Below, in pieces: positions 31,789 through 43,906 of a stretch of 64,000 nucleotides of DNA (position 1 is the first letter of the stretch; every line of letters begins with the position of its first letter). The DNA is from Raphanus sativus. Taxonomy: Eukaryota > Streptophyta > Magnoliopsida > Brassicales > Brassicaceae. A program made the position numbers and the translations under genes. The notes below the pieces were generated by a model. That model was not told the DNA's origin. It saw nothing but the letters and a program-made list of their open reading frames with translations, and ran no database searches. Location of the stretch: assembly GCF_000801105.2 (NCBI RefSeq), contig NC_079516.1, forward strand, positions 3,720,001 to 3,784,000, read 5' to 3'.

Positions 31789-32277
31789 ATGAAGAGAGGA
31801 AGGAGGAATGTGAAACAAGCGGCGTCAGAGCAGGAGTTCACGCTTGAGGAATGTCAGAGCATCGCTCAGGTCGTCTCTCTCAGAGGTTCCAATCAAATTG
31901 AGATAATGGATGCAAAAGGAGACAAGTCATTAGCACTGTTTCCAGCCAAGTTTCGTGAGAGCATGTGGATCAGACGAGGAAGCTTTGTGGTGATTGACCA
32001 TACAGGAAAGCAAAAGGCGCAAGAAGCTGGTTGCAAAGTTACATCTATTGTCTGTAAAGTTCTCTTCTTTGACCAAATCCGTCTCCTTCAAAACTCTCCG
32101 GAATGGCCACAAATCTTCAGGGATGATGCTAAGCCATTTCAAAGCTCTCAAATTCCCGTGGTAAATCACGGTGAAATAGGTTCGAGTGATGATGGGATGC
32201 CTCCACTGGAAGCAAACACAAACAGGTTGAGACCGTTTGGGGTGCAGTGTGATGCAGAAACAGATTCTGACTCATAG
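31789..32277 (+). CDS. EIF1AD-like S1/OB-fold protein, intronless retrogene
   Basis: An intact single-exon frame of 162 aa from ATG 31789. The S1/OB-fold of the EIF1AD (eIF1A-domain) family is plain: [40 protein letters not shown] and [13 protein letters not shown], with a basic N terminus and acidic tail (DAETDSDS). EIF1AD-type proteins bind RNA; the function in plants is not clear to me. The family member I recall in Arabidopsis is on chromosome 2 (At2g40780), so this copy does not belong to the collinear order. Perfect 21-bp direct repeats (31679-31699, 32434-32454) with a run of A bracket the 734-bp block, the mark of LINE-type retroposition. TACAAAACCCTAATCTC near 31730 may serve as leader or promoter. 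Confidence 0.85.
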   Translation: MKRGRRNVKQAASEQEFTLEECQSIAQVVSLRGSNQIEIMDAKGDKSLALFPAKFRESMWIRRGSFVVIDHTGKQKAQEAGCKVTSIVCKVLFFDQIRLLQNSPEWPQIFRDDAKPFQSSQIPVVNHGEIGSSDDGMPPLEANTNRLRPFGVQCDAETDSDS

Positions 32278-32433
32278 AAACATCCGCCGGTACATGCTTT
32301 TCTCTTGTTTCTCAAGAGAGGGAACACTAATAGTTGTGACATGTCTCCTCTCTTATTATTAAACACTATGTAACCGACACAGAGCTGCTTCAAAATGCAG
32401 AGTTTTGATTTTGCAATGAATTGTTTATTGATC

Positions 32434-32454
32434 AAAAAAAAAACCAAATTTTAT
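32434..32454 (+). repeat. right direct repeat of the EIF1AD-like retrogene
   Basis: Same 21 bases as 31679-31699. The ten A here may include the remnant of the poly(A) tail. Confidence 0.85.
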
Positions 32455-33162
32455 TATGATTAATTAATCACCACGGTAAAGCCATCCATGTTTTGCTGTA
32501 TTTTCTTAAAGAACTAAAAAAAAAAAAAACTCTTGTGTTAATAATGGCTTTCACGTCATGATCTACAGCTAACTGTTGCTTCAAAATTTGTATAAATGAT
32601 TACAGTAGAGAGTGTATATACTATACATCAGAGGATGTGGTGAACCAACTGATCAAAAGCAAGCACGGAGTATTTTACAAGTGAGACATCATTGAACAAG
32701 TTGGTAGAAGTGAGGCCTCATGAAATTTTTGTTTTGGAGCATGCAGTAACGATGTTCTGTACATTTTTTGTTTTTTTTTGAAAAAATCGTTGTTCTGTAC
32801 TTGGATTGTATTTATAGAATTTGAGAGACATAACGCTTTAGCTTATCTCACTTGTGGGAAAAGAATAAAACAATCATAAAAAGAATGTCTAGAATTACAA
32901 GACTACTTTTGTCTGGACCGACCATAGTACACAAACACATAATCAATGTGAAAGTAAACATAAGAACTTTGTTCAGGACGAATCTCATCCCCCATTTATG
33001 GAGGAGTCATTTACAGAATGTCAAAGCAGAAAAAAAAAACAACAAATGTACTTGAGATAAAAAAAAAAGACGAGAATTAAAAGACAATTAACCTTTGCAG
33101 AAACGATTTATTCTTGTTTCCCATATGTACACACCCACCCACCAATACTTGCCTCCTTTTCT
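32455..33162. other. intergenic and TRFL9 3' UTR
   Basis: No gene. The frame at about 32633-32690 (EDVVNQLIKSKHGVFYK-stop) is coding-like but short. The genes expected between PSF2 and TRFL9 (At3g12540 to At3g12550) are not here. Confidence 0.4.
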
Positions 33163-35538
33163 TTACACTGAAACACCTGATTCAACAACTCTACCTCTGT
33201 TCATGTCTGCATCTTTGTGTGCTCCTCCTCCTCCTCCTCCTTTCCCCTGATGTTTTCCTTGACGCTGCGACCAATACCCGTACGCCCTCAACACCCTGTC
33301 TAGCAGTTCTTGTGGCACTGGCTCTCCTCTTCGTTGCTGCGGCGATATACTCGCTGTGTGAACCAGAGTCTTCCACTTGTCCTGTAAAAACACCACATGT
33401 TTAATCGATCCACTGTGGAATATGATATATGTTAGTTTGTGTTAGATGCGTTTTTTACCTTCAAGTCCACATAGGTTCTATGATCTGCACTCTCGAAAGC
33501 ACGCAGTTTCACATCGCGCCATCTGTTGCGCAATGAGAAGATATATCGAACCATTAGCTTTTGAGTTTTTGATATTTAACACCAACGACCAAGCCACATG
33601 AAACTTATATACCTTCCAGTCCCCAGCTCTTCAACTGCTTGTACGAGAGCTTCCACCTCTGTCACTGAGAAGGGTCTCCTGGTTCTGCGCTGAGCAAGCT
33701 CAGTACGCTTAGGTTTCTGGCTCAACGGAACTACGGCAAGCGCCTCAACTTCCAAGGCTGGAAGTGGAACAATCGCTCTTGTATCTGATGAAGGTTCTTC
33801 TTCACCAACAGTTATCTCCTTCTGATATGGAACTAACTCGAGGTGGTTATTATTGTCCACGTCATCCGCCTGTGGAGGTTTAGTGTCTAACGTGGGAGGA
33901 GCAGCAGACCTGAAAAGATCATCAAGAAAGCGCTTTTTCTACTTAAGAATCTTCAAGAAGAAAGAAAGAAAGAAAGAGAGTGAGTTCGTTTAGTACCGTT
34001 CAGACAAGTTTGTAGGGTCGATAGGCACAAGAGGATCTTGGGAACACAAAGGTACATGAACTTTGCTGGGACCACCAGGCTCCAAGGTGAACCCAAGGTT
34101 GGTTAGATTCTCTCCACATGAGATCCCAGTCTGTGACAGAGTCTTCTTGTCATCTCTGACCTTCTTTCCATGTACTACAACACCAACACGTATTCCACCG
34201 CTGAGTAGAACACTCACAGCTTCCATCACCGTCCTCTGTAACCAAAAGGGTACATGACTCTGTTTATATTAAAACCTCAACGTCTAAAAAAGAGAACAAC
34301 CATTGCAATGTTACCTTTAGTGATCCTACTGTTGCAGTTTCCGGAACTTCAATAAAAAGCTCTGGAATCCTAAAGGACTTGATGCTTAGCTTCACTGCAC
34401 AACATGAGAAGAAGCCCTTTGAAATGAGAGGACCATTCAAACAGCTAAAGATAAAGATAACTGAACAAGAGTTGCAAAATAACCAACCTGAATCTCGCTT
34501 CTCAGGTAACTTGGAAACACTTCCGCTACTGATTCCACCACCATCAGAGGTTACAACCGAGCTTCTCTCCGGTGATGATCTTCTCCTCTTGTAAATGGTC
34601 TCACGCTGCCATGCGGCGTTGTATCCATAACATGACTTCCTTTTCCGGTAAAGAGCCTTTATGCCAGCATCTAAGACAGTAAAAAACAGGTGGCATATCA
34701 CGATTTGAACAAGTGTATTTAGACATAAGTGCATGAATACTTACCAGCTCCTCTGTAGTGTCCAAGATCCTTGGCCATTTGTTTCCAGTATTTAGACGAA
34801 ATCGACTTTCTTATCCTTCGAATCGTTGGAGACCTATACGACTTAAACTTATTGCTAAACTTATGGTAACTATATAATTTTTCATCATCATCATCATCTC
34901 TACCTAACTTAGTATGGTTCCCTTGTCGTCTAGCAAGGGAACCATCAACGCAAGATGGTGATTTTAGTTCACCATCCCCGCACACTGTTCTAGGAACAGT
35001 TGCTTCCTCCAGCTTGCAAGTATCAGTTACAAAGCCACCGGTTGCTTCTACTTGTTCAAACCTACCACCACCCGTCTCCTCCTCGGTGACGCCTTCTTCG
35101 CATTTGACGTTCTTGGTTTCACACACAGGAGTCCGCTCCAAGACGCCGTCGTCGTCGTCATCAGGAAATGAAAAACTGTTCACCACACACGTCTTCTTGT
35201 CATGGTCGTCGTCTTCTTGTTTAATCTCTTTACGATGAGTATTCATATTCACTTCAAACGCGTTGGAAGAGGCTGAGGAGGAGCTCTCGCATTCCTCTAG
35301 CAACTTGCCAGCTAGAGAAGCGAGCAAGTCCATTGCATCCGTCCTCTTGTTTATGACCTTCCTCTTGACAAAAGAAGAAAAAAAAATCAACCGATGAGTA
35401 GTTAGTCAATTTAATGAGACAGAGATCAAGAAGATGAGAAATGAGATTTTGATTTACCCTGCATGAACGAGGAGCCTTGGGGATATTGGGGTAATCGAAT
35501 CCAACAGAGACGCAATCTAACTTCCTCTTGAACACCAT
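33163..35538 (-). CDS. TRFL9: TRFL9, telomere-repeat-binding TRF-like Myb protein
   Basis: Eight coding exons: 35458-35538, 34745-35363, 34488-34670, 34315-34394, 33997-34235, 33613-33909, 33459-33522 and 33163-33381, phases all consistent, 593 aa. N terminus MVFKRKLDCVSVGFDYPNI; acidic middle; a conserved lysine-rich stretch (SYRSPTIRRIRKSISSKYWK). A ubiquitin-like domain covers about 294-375 (VKLSIKSFRIPELFIEVPE). The telobox Myb is at about 484-545: RRPFSVTEVEALVQAVEELG, TGRWRDVKLRAF, HRTYVDLKDKWKTLVHTA, with the Myb extension typical of family 1 TRFL proteins that bind TTTAGGG repeats. Orthologue by position: At3g12560. Confidence 0.95.
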
Positions 35539-38500
35539 CTCTCTCAGCTATTGCATTAACACTACAAACAAACACAATCAGCTCAGACAATTGATTAACC
35601 TTGAGATCATCAAACATAACTTGACACGCACGCACATGTAGAAGCCAAACAATGTTTCAGATCCAATGTTATGAATTAAACTCCCAAAACAAAAATTGCG
35701 ATAATTTCGAAACATCACACAGAGTATCAGATCTCGGACATCAACCAGATCTCCGACAAAAATTCCCAACTTCTGTCGATCCGACCCGACCCGACCCGAC
35801 CCGGTAAAGAATTTAATCGGAAATTTTGAAATCCAGATCAAAAATTCAACAGAGAAACTACAGATCGGTTTTCGATCGAAACTCACCTAAATCAACGTTA
35901 CCAGCTCCTTTGATCACGATCCGAGGGCTACTTCGATTACAGATCACGCAGAACAGAACTTCCAATTTTACCAATTTTGATGTTTTTTTTTTGTAAGTAA
36001 TATAAAAATAATGTACAAAGGAGGAGAGATTAGAAGAATCGATCTATACAGAGAGAGTTTAGAGATTTAAGAAGGAAGAGTTTTAATGTCTTTGTCCCTA
36101 TAAAAGAAAAGAAAGAGGAGGAAGGAGACGTGAAAACTGAAAAGCCCCTTTTTTATTTATTATTCTCATAAATAAATCATAAGTTTTTTTTTTATTGACC
36201 ACACAAATGACAATGGGTTTGAGGATGAGGCAGTTAAGGGAACTGGTTAACCGGTGTTAACGGTTACCATCGCAGTTTGTATTAAACCCTCTCTCTCTCC
36301 GGTTAACCGGTTGTTGAGACTTGAGAGGTCACCCTTCTCTCTCGGACCATTTTAAAAAGAAAAAAAAAGAAGATAGGGTTTTGTCAGAAAGAATCTTAAT
36401 TTTAGGGATCGGATAAAAACAAATAAAAATTGTGTTTGTGATTGGAGTGGGGTCTTTGTCTTTTTATTTAATACAACAAAAACAAGAGTAGCTCTCTCTT
36501 TCTACCACGTGGTTGAGAGAAGCCTGTGAGGAGTCTATTGCTTTGGTTATAACGTCAGTCACAAGGTTCAGTGGTTCACTAATGTGAGGGATGACATGAA
36601 GTCCTCGGATGATTGTTTATATGCTATTTAATGTCTAGATGTGTAGAGAGGCATGTGCTAATGTGGCCGAGATGAACGTGACATATGTTTTAAAGGTTGA
36701 ATCATTGAATGTGGTCTGTTAATGATCATGTTCTTGTGTTAGGATGCGCCAGATATCCAAATTGTGTGTTACTAGCTAGCATAAGCCAGATGTTGAATCG
36801 AATATACTTTGTTTATGCCCTCTGGCCTACTAGTACTGATGTGGATGGTGGTGGACCCTTTTTGTCATTTTCGTTATTATGGGCCACAGGACAATCAGTT
36901 AATGGGCTGGGTCTGATCATTCTCTTGGGATGCATAATGAAATGACATAGTGCTACCTCGAATCATTCTCTAATCTTTTTCTCACTTTTATTTTGTGTCA
37001 AAGTGGATCATTCGCTGATCAATAGGTTTCTTTTTATCATTAGTGCCTAACTGCCTATTATGCAACATCATTGGTGGTTACGATTCATACATATTAAAAT
37101 CTCTTAGATACATTTTGTTGATTTTCTTCACTAGAGCTTCATGTCATGAATGAATCGCATTGATCACAGACTTGAGTAGCATGCAGAATACTGGACCAGT
37201 GCCACTGTGACATACTAGCATTATATAAAGAAAATAACACACGACCAACAAGGAGTTTATGGGGAATTCAACATGAAGTATGGTCCTTTAACAACATGAA
37301 GAAAACATTATTCTCTACCTACTTATCTTTATGATGTTCTTTGTTAGAGCCTCCACAATGGACGGTGCTAAACAAGAAGAATATTAGTATATTACTACTA
37401 TAGTATTACTCATTTTATGTTCATTACTCTCAATGGGAATCTCTTGTTATATCTCCGGAAAAATAGCCAGGGAGTTTTCATAGAAAATTTATGACATCCT
37501 GAATCTTTGAGATTGGTAAAAATGTGTATATTGCAACTCTTTGTTGCTACACACTCAAAAGATCATTAATTTCACTGATTACTAACTCAGCATAGTTTAT
37601 GTTGAATTGATTTTTGCTTGTATAGCCTAGCCTGTAGAGCATATATTTTATCAGTTGACCTCTACTGATGTAGACATGAAACTTATCTCATAACAAGCAA
37701 TAGCCGCATTCAAAACAGATCAGATAAAGATAACAATCCTAACATAATCAACGAGAATAGTTTCCATTCGTGATGTTTTCACCTGAAATAGCAATTAAGA
37801 TGGCAAATTCATCTTGAATTCATCAACTCATTCCGATTCTTTGACCAGTCATATAGTCGTCGTTCTAATCTCGACATCACATATTATTTGGCATGATACT
37901 CCCATAGCCCCATGTCATCTCAGAGGATATTTTGACCATTCATTTGTCTTACGTTATAGTGTGAAGATGCATCCCCAAGATCAGGCACATCTTATGAAGC
38001 TAAACATAAGCAAATTACATCATTTTTAAGACCTGCTTTATTTTGCCCTATGGTTTAAATTAAAGAACTCCATGTGGAAAAATATCATAACTAAGGTACT
38101 TGACATGACTACCAAAAAAAATTCATAACTAAATTCCTTAAAAGTTTATAAAACAATTCACCTTGATTTCTAAATTTTAAACAGGTACTATAAATAGGTC
38201 GTATGACTTCAAAATTGTAAATAAATAAATAAAATTTATCTTGAAATGCATATGAATTTAAAAATCTTGGTCATGTCCATGTCCAGAAATTGAACCTAAA
38301 TTTCTTTTTAACATCTTAATTCACTAAAATTGATATAAAACATATTTATCATAAAAAACCTAAAATGAAATATAAATTATTATCTAGTTTGCATAATTAA
38401 AACTTGAAAGAGCTGCCAATTAGTTACCCAATTTGACTGATATAGTTTATTATTTTATCTCTCTTTAATCTTACGTTTCTAACTTTTCTGTCATTGACAT

Positions 38501-39414
38501 TGGAATAACATTTTAATTATTTTAAAATAAGATAAATAGCCATATGTCAACTATACCAATTTATAAAACAGTTATCATGTCACTTCCTTTCAAATATGGA
38601 ACATAAAATAATTCTTTTCAAATAAAAGATATAATACCTAATAACAAAGATTCTACCTATTAACATCTAATAACAAAGATTTCATCACCAAGTATAAAGT
38701 ATTAGTCATTAATTAGCTAAGGTCTTGGTCAAAAAAAAAAAACCATTTAGCTAAGGTCATTAAGACATTAACCTTTTGAAACAATGGTCAGTCAAGACTG
38801 ACGGCGTTACCATTACCTCACCCAAATCCTCTCAGCCCCGTTAATTAACAGCGTCTTCCGTCATAATTGCGAGTCTTTAAAGTCTCTCTACGTCTCAACT
38901 CTGTAGCTTCTCTCGAAATAAAATTGGGGATCATATTATCGACAGAAGCGCCTCTCTCCGTTCCTCCTCTCGTCGGAATCGTTCGTCGTGGTTAGCTTCC
39001 TCGTTCCTTTCCCCTTCCACTATCCGTCGATTAATGATCCAATCGGTTTGTATCTGAATTCAAAATATCTCTTGATTTTGGAATTAAATAATCGAGATAG
39101 ATGCTTCTAGATTTGTTGATAAGATTGGTGATGATCTTGTTCTAGATCCTTAATTCAATTGCAGCTTTTGTTTGTTTTTATAAACCTGATTTGTATTCGA
39201 CTCTGCTTTTTTAATTTAGGGTTTTGAAAAGGGCTTTGTTGAAATTAGGGTTGAGATTAATCCAATTATTTGATCTCTTGATTGATATTCAGGTGGGACT
39301 GTTGCTCTTCATGTGTGCTAGTGTCTCTTAGGAGCTTTGTAGTGTAAAAAAAACAAAACTTTGTGGTGGGGATCTTGAGATCTTGTGAGATGAAGATATC
39401 ATTGAGTTGCAGCT
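35539..39414. other. TRFL9 leader and 3 kb intergenic to FYD
   Basis: A 5' UTR intron of TRFL9 probably spans 35562-35886 (donor AG|GTGAGT, acceptor TTGTAG on the minus strand) and contains a (GACCC)n run at about 35782-35803. The stretch 36100-38900 is A+T-rich with no gene that I can see. The FYD transcript probably starts near 38900 (CTCTCTACGTCTC) and has a leader intron ending TATTCAG at about 39292. Confidence 0.5.
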
Positions 39415-40968
39415 ATGGGTTTGTTGATTGATGCTCAAGTTTTTTCTAGTAGAAAGGTGAACGCTTTTAATATAACCAACGATAAGAACAGAATGGGTGA
39501 GACTCTCATCACAACTCTGTCTATGGAGAATTATCATCCGTCGACACTACTCTCCATGGATTCAGATGCTTTCACTCACGAAGAATCAGAGAGGGAGACT
39601 AACCGGTCGCTCTTACTCACGGGTCCCCCTGATATCAACCTCCCGCTCTCATCCGACGCTAGCCCGTCTCTGTTTCTGTGGAACGAGCAGTGTGATATCT
39701 TAGACGTTGGCCTTGGGCCTCAGATTTATGAGCCTGAGGCTGTTGTTCATGTGCCCAAGGTTGCTAAGAAGCACAACAAGCGTGTTGATAGTGCTTGGGG
39801 TGCTTGGCTTTTCTTTAGCTTCTACTTCAAGCCTGTTTTGGACGACAAGTCGAAGAACAAGTTGATGAGGGACAGCAATGGGTTGTCTGGGTATGATAAA
39901 TCCGACTTGCAGCTTGACTCCTTCTTGGTTCAGCATGATATGGAGAATATGTATATGTGGGTGTTCAAGGAGAAGCCTGAGAATGCGCTTGGGAAGATGC
40001 AGCTGAGGAGTTACATGAACGGACACTCACGCGAGGGTGAGCGTCCTTTTCCTTTTAGTGTGGACAAGGGTTTCGTCCGCTCTCATAGGATGCAGAGGAA
40101 ACATTACCGTGGTCTTTCTAACCCGCAGTGCCTCCATGGAATCGAAGTTGTTCAGTCGCCGAATCTCTCTGTGCTTAACGAGGATGAAAAGAAGAAGTGG
40201 ACGGAACTCACAGGCCGAGATGTGAACTTTGCTATTCCGCTTGAGGCAAGCGATTACGGTTCATGGAGGAATCTCCCAACCACGGAGCTGGAGGCTGAGC
40301 GACCACCTATTACTCAAGCTAAAGCTAATGGTCACACCCATCTTAAAATGCTCAACGGTACCTTTATGACCCTGTCTACACATTCACCGAACCATGCAGC
40401 TGACTCAGTGGAAGCACAAATCGCTTGTAGCAACAAACGCAAAAGAGATTGTCTCGCTCTAGGAAACTGCGATGACTCAAGCTCAAGCGAGAAATCTCTA
40501 GACATGAAAATAAACACAACAGATCTGCTGCCATGGTCAAATGATTTCACTGGGGTGATGAAGAATGTGCACGGACCAGTCACAGCTGCTAAAACGATAT
40601 ACGAAGACGACGAAGGGTTCTTGATAATCCTCAGCCTGCCACTAGTTGATCCAGGAAGGGTTAAAGTAACATGGAGGAACACACCAACGCATGGGATAGT
40701 GAAGATATCATGTACAAGTACAGCATGTGAGCCATTCATCAAGAGACATGACAGGACATTTAAGCTAACAGATCCGACACCAGAGCACTGCCCACCAGGG
40801 GAGTTCGTCCGAGAAGTCTCCCTACCTAACAGGATTCCAGATGACGCTAAGCTCGAAGCGTACAGGGACGAGACTGGAACAACGCTAGAGGTTTTAGTGC
40901 CGAAACACCGCATGGGACCAGAGGAGCATGAAGTTCGCGTTTGTCTCCGTCCATTTATGCTGGAGTGA
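39415..40968 (+). CDS. FYD: FYD-like plant-specific protein with Hsp20-like C terminus
   Basis: A single coding exon of 517 aa, MGLLIDAQVFSSRKVN to VCLRPFMLE. The N-terminal half has no named domain. It carries a conserved block WGAWLFFSFYFKPVL, NMYMWVFKEKPENALGKMQL and FPFSVDKGFVRSHRMQRKHY. Residues from about 385 (AKTIYEDDEGFLIILSLPLV, RVKVTWRNTPTHGIVKI, LEVLVPKH) have the beta-sandwich pattern of the Hsp20/alpha-crystallin superfamily. A basic stretch SNKRKRD could be a nuclear signal. Position matches At3g12570 (FYD); its biochemical role is unknown to me. Confidence 0.85.
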   Translation: MGLLIDAQVFSSRKVNAFNITNDKNRMGETLITTLSMENYHPSTLLSMDSDAFTHEESERETNRSLLLTGPPDINLPLSSDASPSLFLWNEQCDILDVGLGPQIYEPEAVVHVPKVAKKHNKRVDSAWGAWLFFSFYFKPVLDDKSKNKLMRDSNGLSGYDKSDLQLDSFLVQHDMENMYMWVFKEKPENALGKMQLRSYMNGHSREGERPFPFSVDKGFVRSHRMQRKHYRGLSNPQCLHGIEVVQSPNLSVLNEDEKKKWTELTGRDVNFAIPLEASDYGSWRNLPTTELEAERPPITQAKANGHTHLKMLNGTFMTLSTHSPNHAADSVEAQIACSNKRKRDCLALGNCDDSSSSEKSLDMKINTTDLLPWSNDFTGVMKNVHGPVTAAKTIYEDDEGFLIILSLPLVDPGRVKVTWRNTPTHGIVKISCTSTACEPFIKRHDRTFKLTDPTPEHCPPGEFVREVSLPNRIPDDAKLEAYRDETGTTLEVLVPKHRMGPEEHEVRVCLRPFMLE

Positions 40969-41086
40969 TTCGTGTAACTTGTTAAAGGATTTTATTGGTT
41001 CATGTAATCATTGGATTATTCATATTTATATCATATCGCCAATTGCATTGCTTATACTGAACGAGTTTTAACGTCGAAAGTAACAT
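40969..41086. other. FYD 3' UTR
   Basis: A short convergent gap; nothing further seen. Confidence 0.5.
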
Positions 41087-41252
41087 TAATCTTAAAGCAG
41101 CAAGACAGAACATAATGCAGGTTCAAAATACGTAGAAAGAGCTTAGCTAAGCGACAAAAGCAAACGATTAAAGGAGAGATAAGAAAACTCAATCAACTTC
41201 CTCAGTTTAATCAACTTCTTCAGTCTTTGGTCCAGCAGCGCCACTAGCACTA
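41087..41252 (-). pseudogene. duplicated 3' tail of HSP70
   Basis: The minus strand at about 41207-41252 reads SGAAGPKTEEVD-stop, the C-terminal EEVD tail of cytosolic HSP70, and 41087-41206 resembles the 3' UTR of the real gene (41350-41443). The rest of the coding region is missing, so this is the end of a second HSP70 copy or a partial tandem duplication. Confidence 0.75.
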
Positions 41253-41443
41253 AGAAGAGTTCAAGCGAGCGTTAAATTATTCATATCTAATCGTAGTTCC
41301 CATTATGTAACATCGCAAAATCACAAAGAGCCTTAAAACCAACTTAAAGCAACCAGGTTTGAAATACATAGAGAAAACTTAACAAAATAAGTAGACAACT
41401 AAAACATTAGAGCAAACTTGACAACATTTGAGAGCTTAGAAAC

Positions 41444-43765
41444 TTAATCGACTTCTTCAATCTTAGGTCCAGCACCGCCACTACCACCGGCAGGTGCATC
41501 ATCGTCCATGCCACCAGCGCCACCCATGTCAGCACCAGCGCCGCCTTGGTACATTCTCGCAATGATTGGGTTGCAAAGAGACTCGAGCTCCTTCATTTTG
41601 TCCTCGAACTCATCCGCCTCCGCCAGCTGATTACCCTCCAACCACTCAATAGCCTGGTCGATTGCATCCTCGATCTTCTTCTTGTCAGCTGCATCAAGCT
41701 TTGACGCGATCTTCTCATCCTTGATCGTGTTCCTCATGTTGTACGCATAGTTCTCCAAAGCATTCTTCGCATCCACCTTCTTCTTGTGTTCTTCATCCTC
41801 TGCTTTGTACTTCTCTGCTTCTTGTACCATCTTCTCGATCTCTTCCTTCGACAGCCTTCCCTTGTCGTTAGTGATTGTAATCTTGTTCTTCTGACCAGTC
41901 GTCTTATCTTCAGCAGAAACGTTCAGGATACCATTGGCGTCGATATCAAAACAGACAGTGATCTGAGGAACACCTCGAGGCGCAGGAGGGATGCCACTCA
42001 GCTCAAACTTCCCCAAAAGGTTGTTATCTTTCGTCCTTGCTCTCTCTCCTTCGTAAACTTGGATCAAAACACCCGGCTGGTTATCCGAATAAGTCGAGAA
42101 GATCTGCTCTTTCTTCGTCGGAATCGTTGTGTTCCTCGGAATCAAAACAGTCATCACACCACCAGCAGTCTCCAACCCCAAGGACAAAGGCGTAACATCA
42201 AGAAGCAACAAATCCTGAACCTTCTCATTCCCTTCCCCACTCAGAATCGCCGCCTGAACCGCCGCTCCATAAGCAACAGCCTCGTCCGGGTTAATACTCT
42301 TACAAAGCTCCTTCCCATTAAAAAAATCCTGCAACAGCTGCTGGACCTTAGGGATCCTAGTGGACCCCCCAACAAGCACAACGTCATGAACATTGCTCTT
42401 ATCCATCTTCGCGTCTCTCAAACACTTCTCCACGGGTTCCATACACTTCCTGAACAAATCCATGTTCAGCTCCTCGAACCTCGCGCGCGTGATCGTCGTG
42501 TAGAAGTCAATCCCTTCGTATAAAGAATCGATCTCAATCGTCGTCTGCGCGGTCGAAGAGAGAGTCCTTTTCGCCCGTTCACAAGCCGTCCTCAACCTCC
42601 TCAACGCCCTCGGATTCCCTGTGATATCCTTCTTATGCTTCCTCTTGAACTCCTGAACGAAGTGATTCACCATCCTGTTATCAAAATCCTCCCCACCGAG
42701 ATGAGTATCACCAGCAGTAGCCTTCACTTCAAAGATCCCTTCCTCGATCGTAAGCAGAGAGACATCGAACGTCCCTCCTCCCAGATCGAATATCAGCACG
42801 TTCTTCTCGCCGACGCTAGAGGCCTTCTTGTCGAGACCGTACGCGATGGCGGCTGCGGTAGGTTCGTTGATGATACGCATCACGTTGAGTCCCGAGATGA
42901 CTCCGGCGTCTTTAGTCGCTTNNNNNNNNNNNNNNNNNNNNNNNNNNNNNNNNNNNNNNNNNNNNNNNNNNNNNNNNNNNNNNNNNNNNNNNNNNNNNNN
43001 NNNNNNNNNNNNNNNNNNNNNGACGCTGGGAGTCGTTGAAATAAGCGGGGACCGTTACGACGGCGTTTTTTATCGGTGTTCCGAGGAAGGCTTCCGCGAT
43101 CTCGCGCATCTTGGTGAGGACCATCGAGGAGATCTCTTCGGCTGAGAACTGTTTCTCCTCTCCCTTGTGGTTGACGACGATCATGGGCTTTTCGGCTGGG
43201 CCGGAGACGACTTTGAAAGGCCAGTGCCTCATGTCCGCCTGTACGGAGGGATCGCTGAATCTTCTTCCGATGAGACGCTTCGCATCTGCAGCAAACGGAA
43301 ACGTAACCGTCAGTCAAACCATCACTCGATTTTTAAATCACAACGTTCTAAAAAATTGCTAAATCGCGCCAAACCGATTTAAACCGTTCAAAATCTGAAA
43401 AAATTGCTAATCACGCCTAAACCGGTTTAAACCGTTCAATATCTGAAAAACTGCTAATCGCGCCTAAACCGAACTAAACCGTCAATCTAAAACAAACATC
43501 ACAGTAGATGAAACCAAAGGCAGAGTTCGTGATTTTGAGACGAAAGCTTACCGAAGACGGTGTTGGTAGGGTTCATAGCGACTTGATTCTTGGCCGCGTC
43601 ACCGATGAGACGCTCGCTGTCGGTGAAGGCGACGTAGGAAGGAGTGGTGCGGTTGCCTTGATCGTTGGCGATGATCTCGACGCGGTCGTGCTGCCAGACG
43701 CCGACGCAGGAGTAGGTTGTGCCGAGATCGATTCCGATCGCTGGACCTTCGCCTTTACCCGCCAT
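41444..43765 (-). CDS. HSP70-4: cytosolic HSP70 (HSP70-4 type), heat-inducible
   Basis: Exons 43552-43765 and 41444-43285, the second interrupted by 100 Ns. It starts [20 protein letters not shown] (ATP-binding motif at 11-18), and has [33 protein letters not shown], the substrate-binding domain and the C-terminal EEVD that docks Hop/CHIP-type TPR proteins. The intron after codon 71 (in GDAKR) is the usual place for plant cytosolic HSP70s. Bases either side of the N run join as DSQRQATKDAG with no base missing, giving 651 aa, the family length. Position matches At3g12580. A perfect heat-shock element lies upstream. Confidence 0.96.
42922..43021. other. 100-N assembly gap inside HSP70 exon 2, probably empty
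   Basis: The coding sequence left and right of the Ns abuts exactly: ...CAG CGT C on one side and AA GCG ACT AAA on the other form Q-R-Q-A-T-K. The reading frame is lost if the 100 Ns are counted and kept if they are removed. Confidence 0.85.
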
Positions 43766-43893
43766 TAGATTTATCAATCAAAATCGAGAATAGGAGATTT
43801 GCTTTTTAACGATTGAGAGAGTGTATTGTTTTAATGTTTCTGTGCATGAGAATGGAGAAGGGAGAGGTGCTTAAATATTGACTTGAAAAAAAG

Positions 43894-43906
43894 TTCGAGA
43901 ATGTTC
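43894..43906 (-). promoter_or_regulatory. heat-shock element of HSP70
   Basis: TTCGAGAATGTTC, a perfect TTCnnGAAnnTTC trimer about 130 bp upstream of the ATG, just behind a minus-strand TATTTAA (about 43870). Looser TTC/GAA units follow to about 44070. Confidence 0.8.

Noticed and set aside
36100..38900. small genes in the long TRFL9-FYD intergenic region (for example frames at 36709 and 37814)
   Set aside because: Frames are short, lack splice or promoter context and have no recognisable domain.
41786..42523. 245-codon plus-strand frame opposite HSP70
   Set aside because: Antisense frames this long are common opposite HSP70 genes because of codon bias; no promoter, start context or family match.
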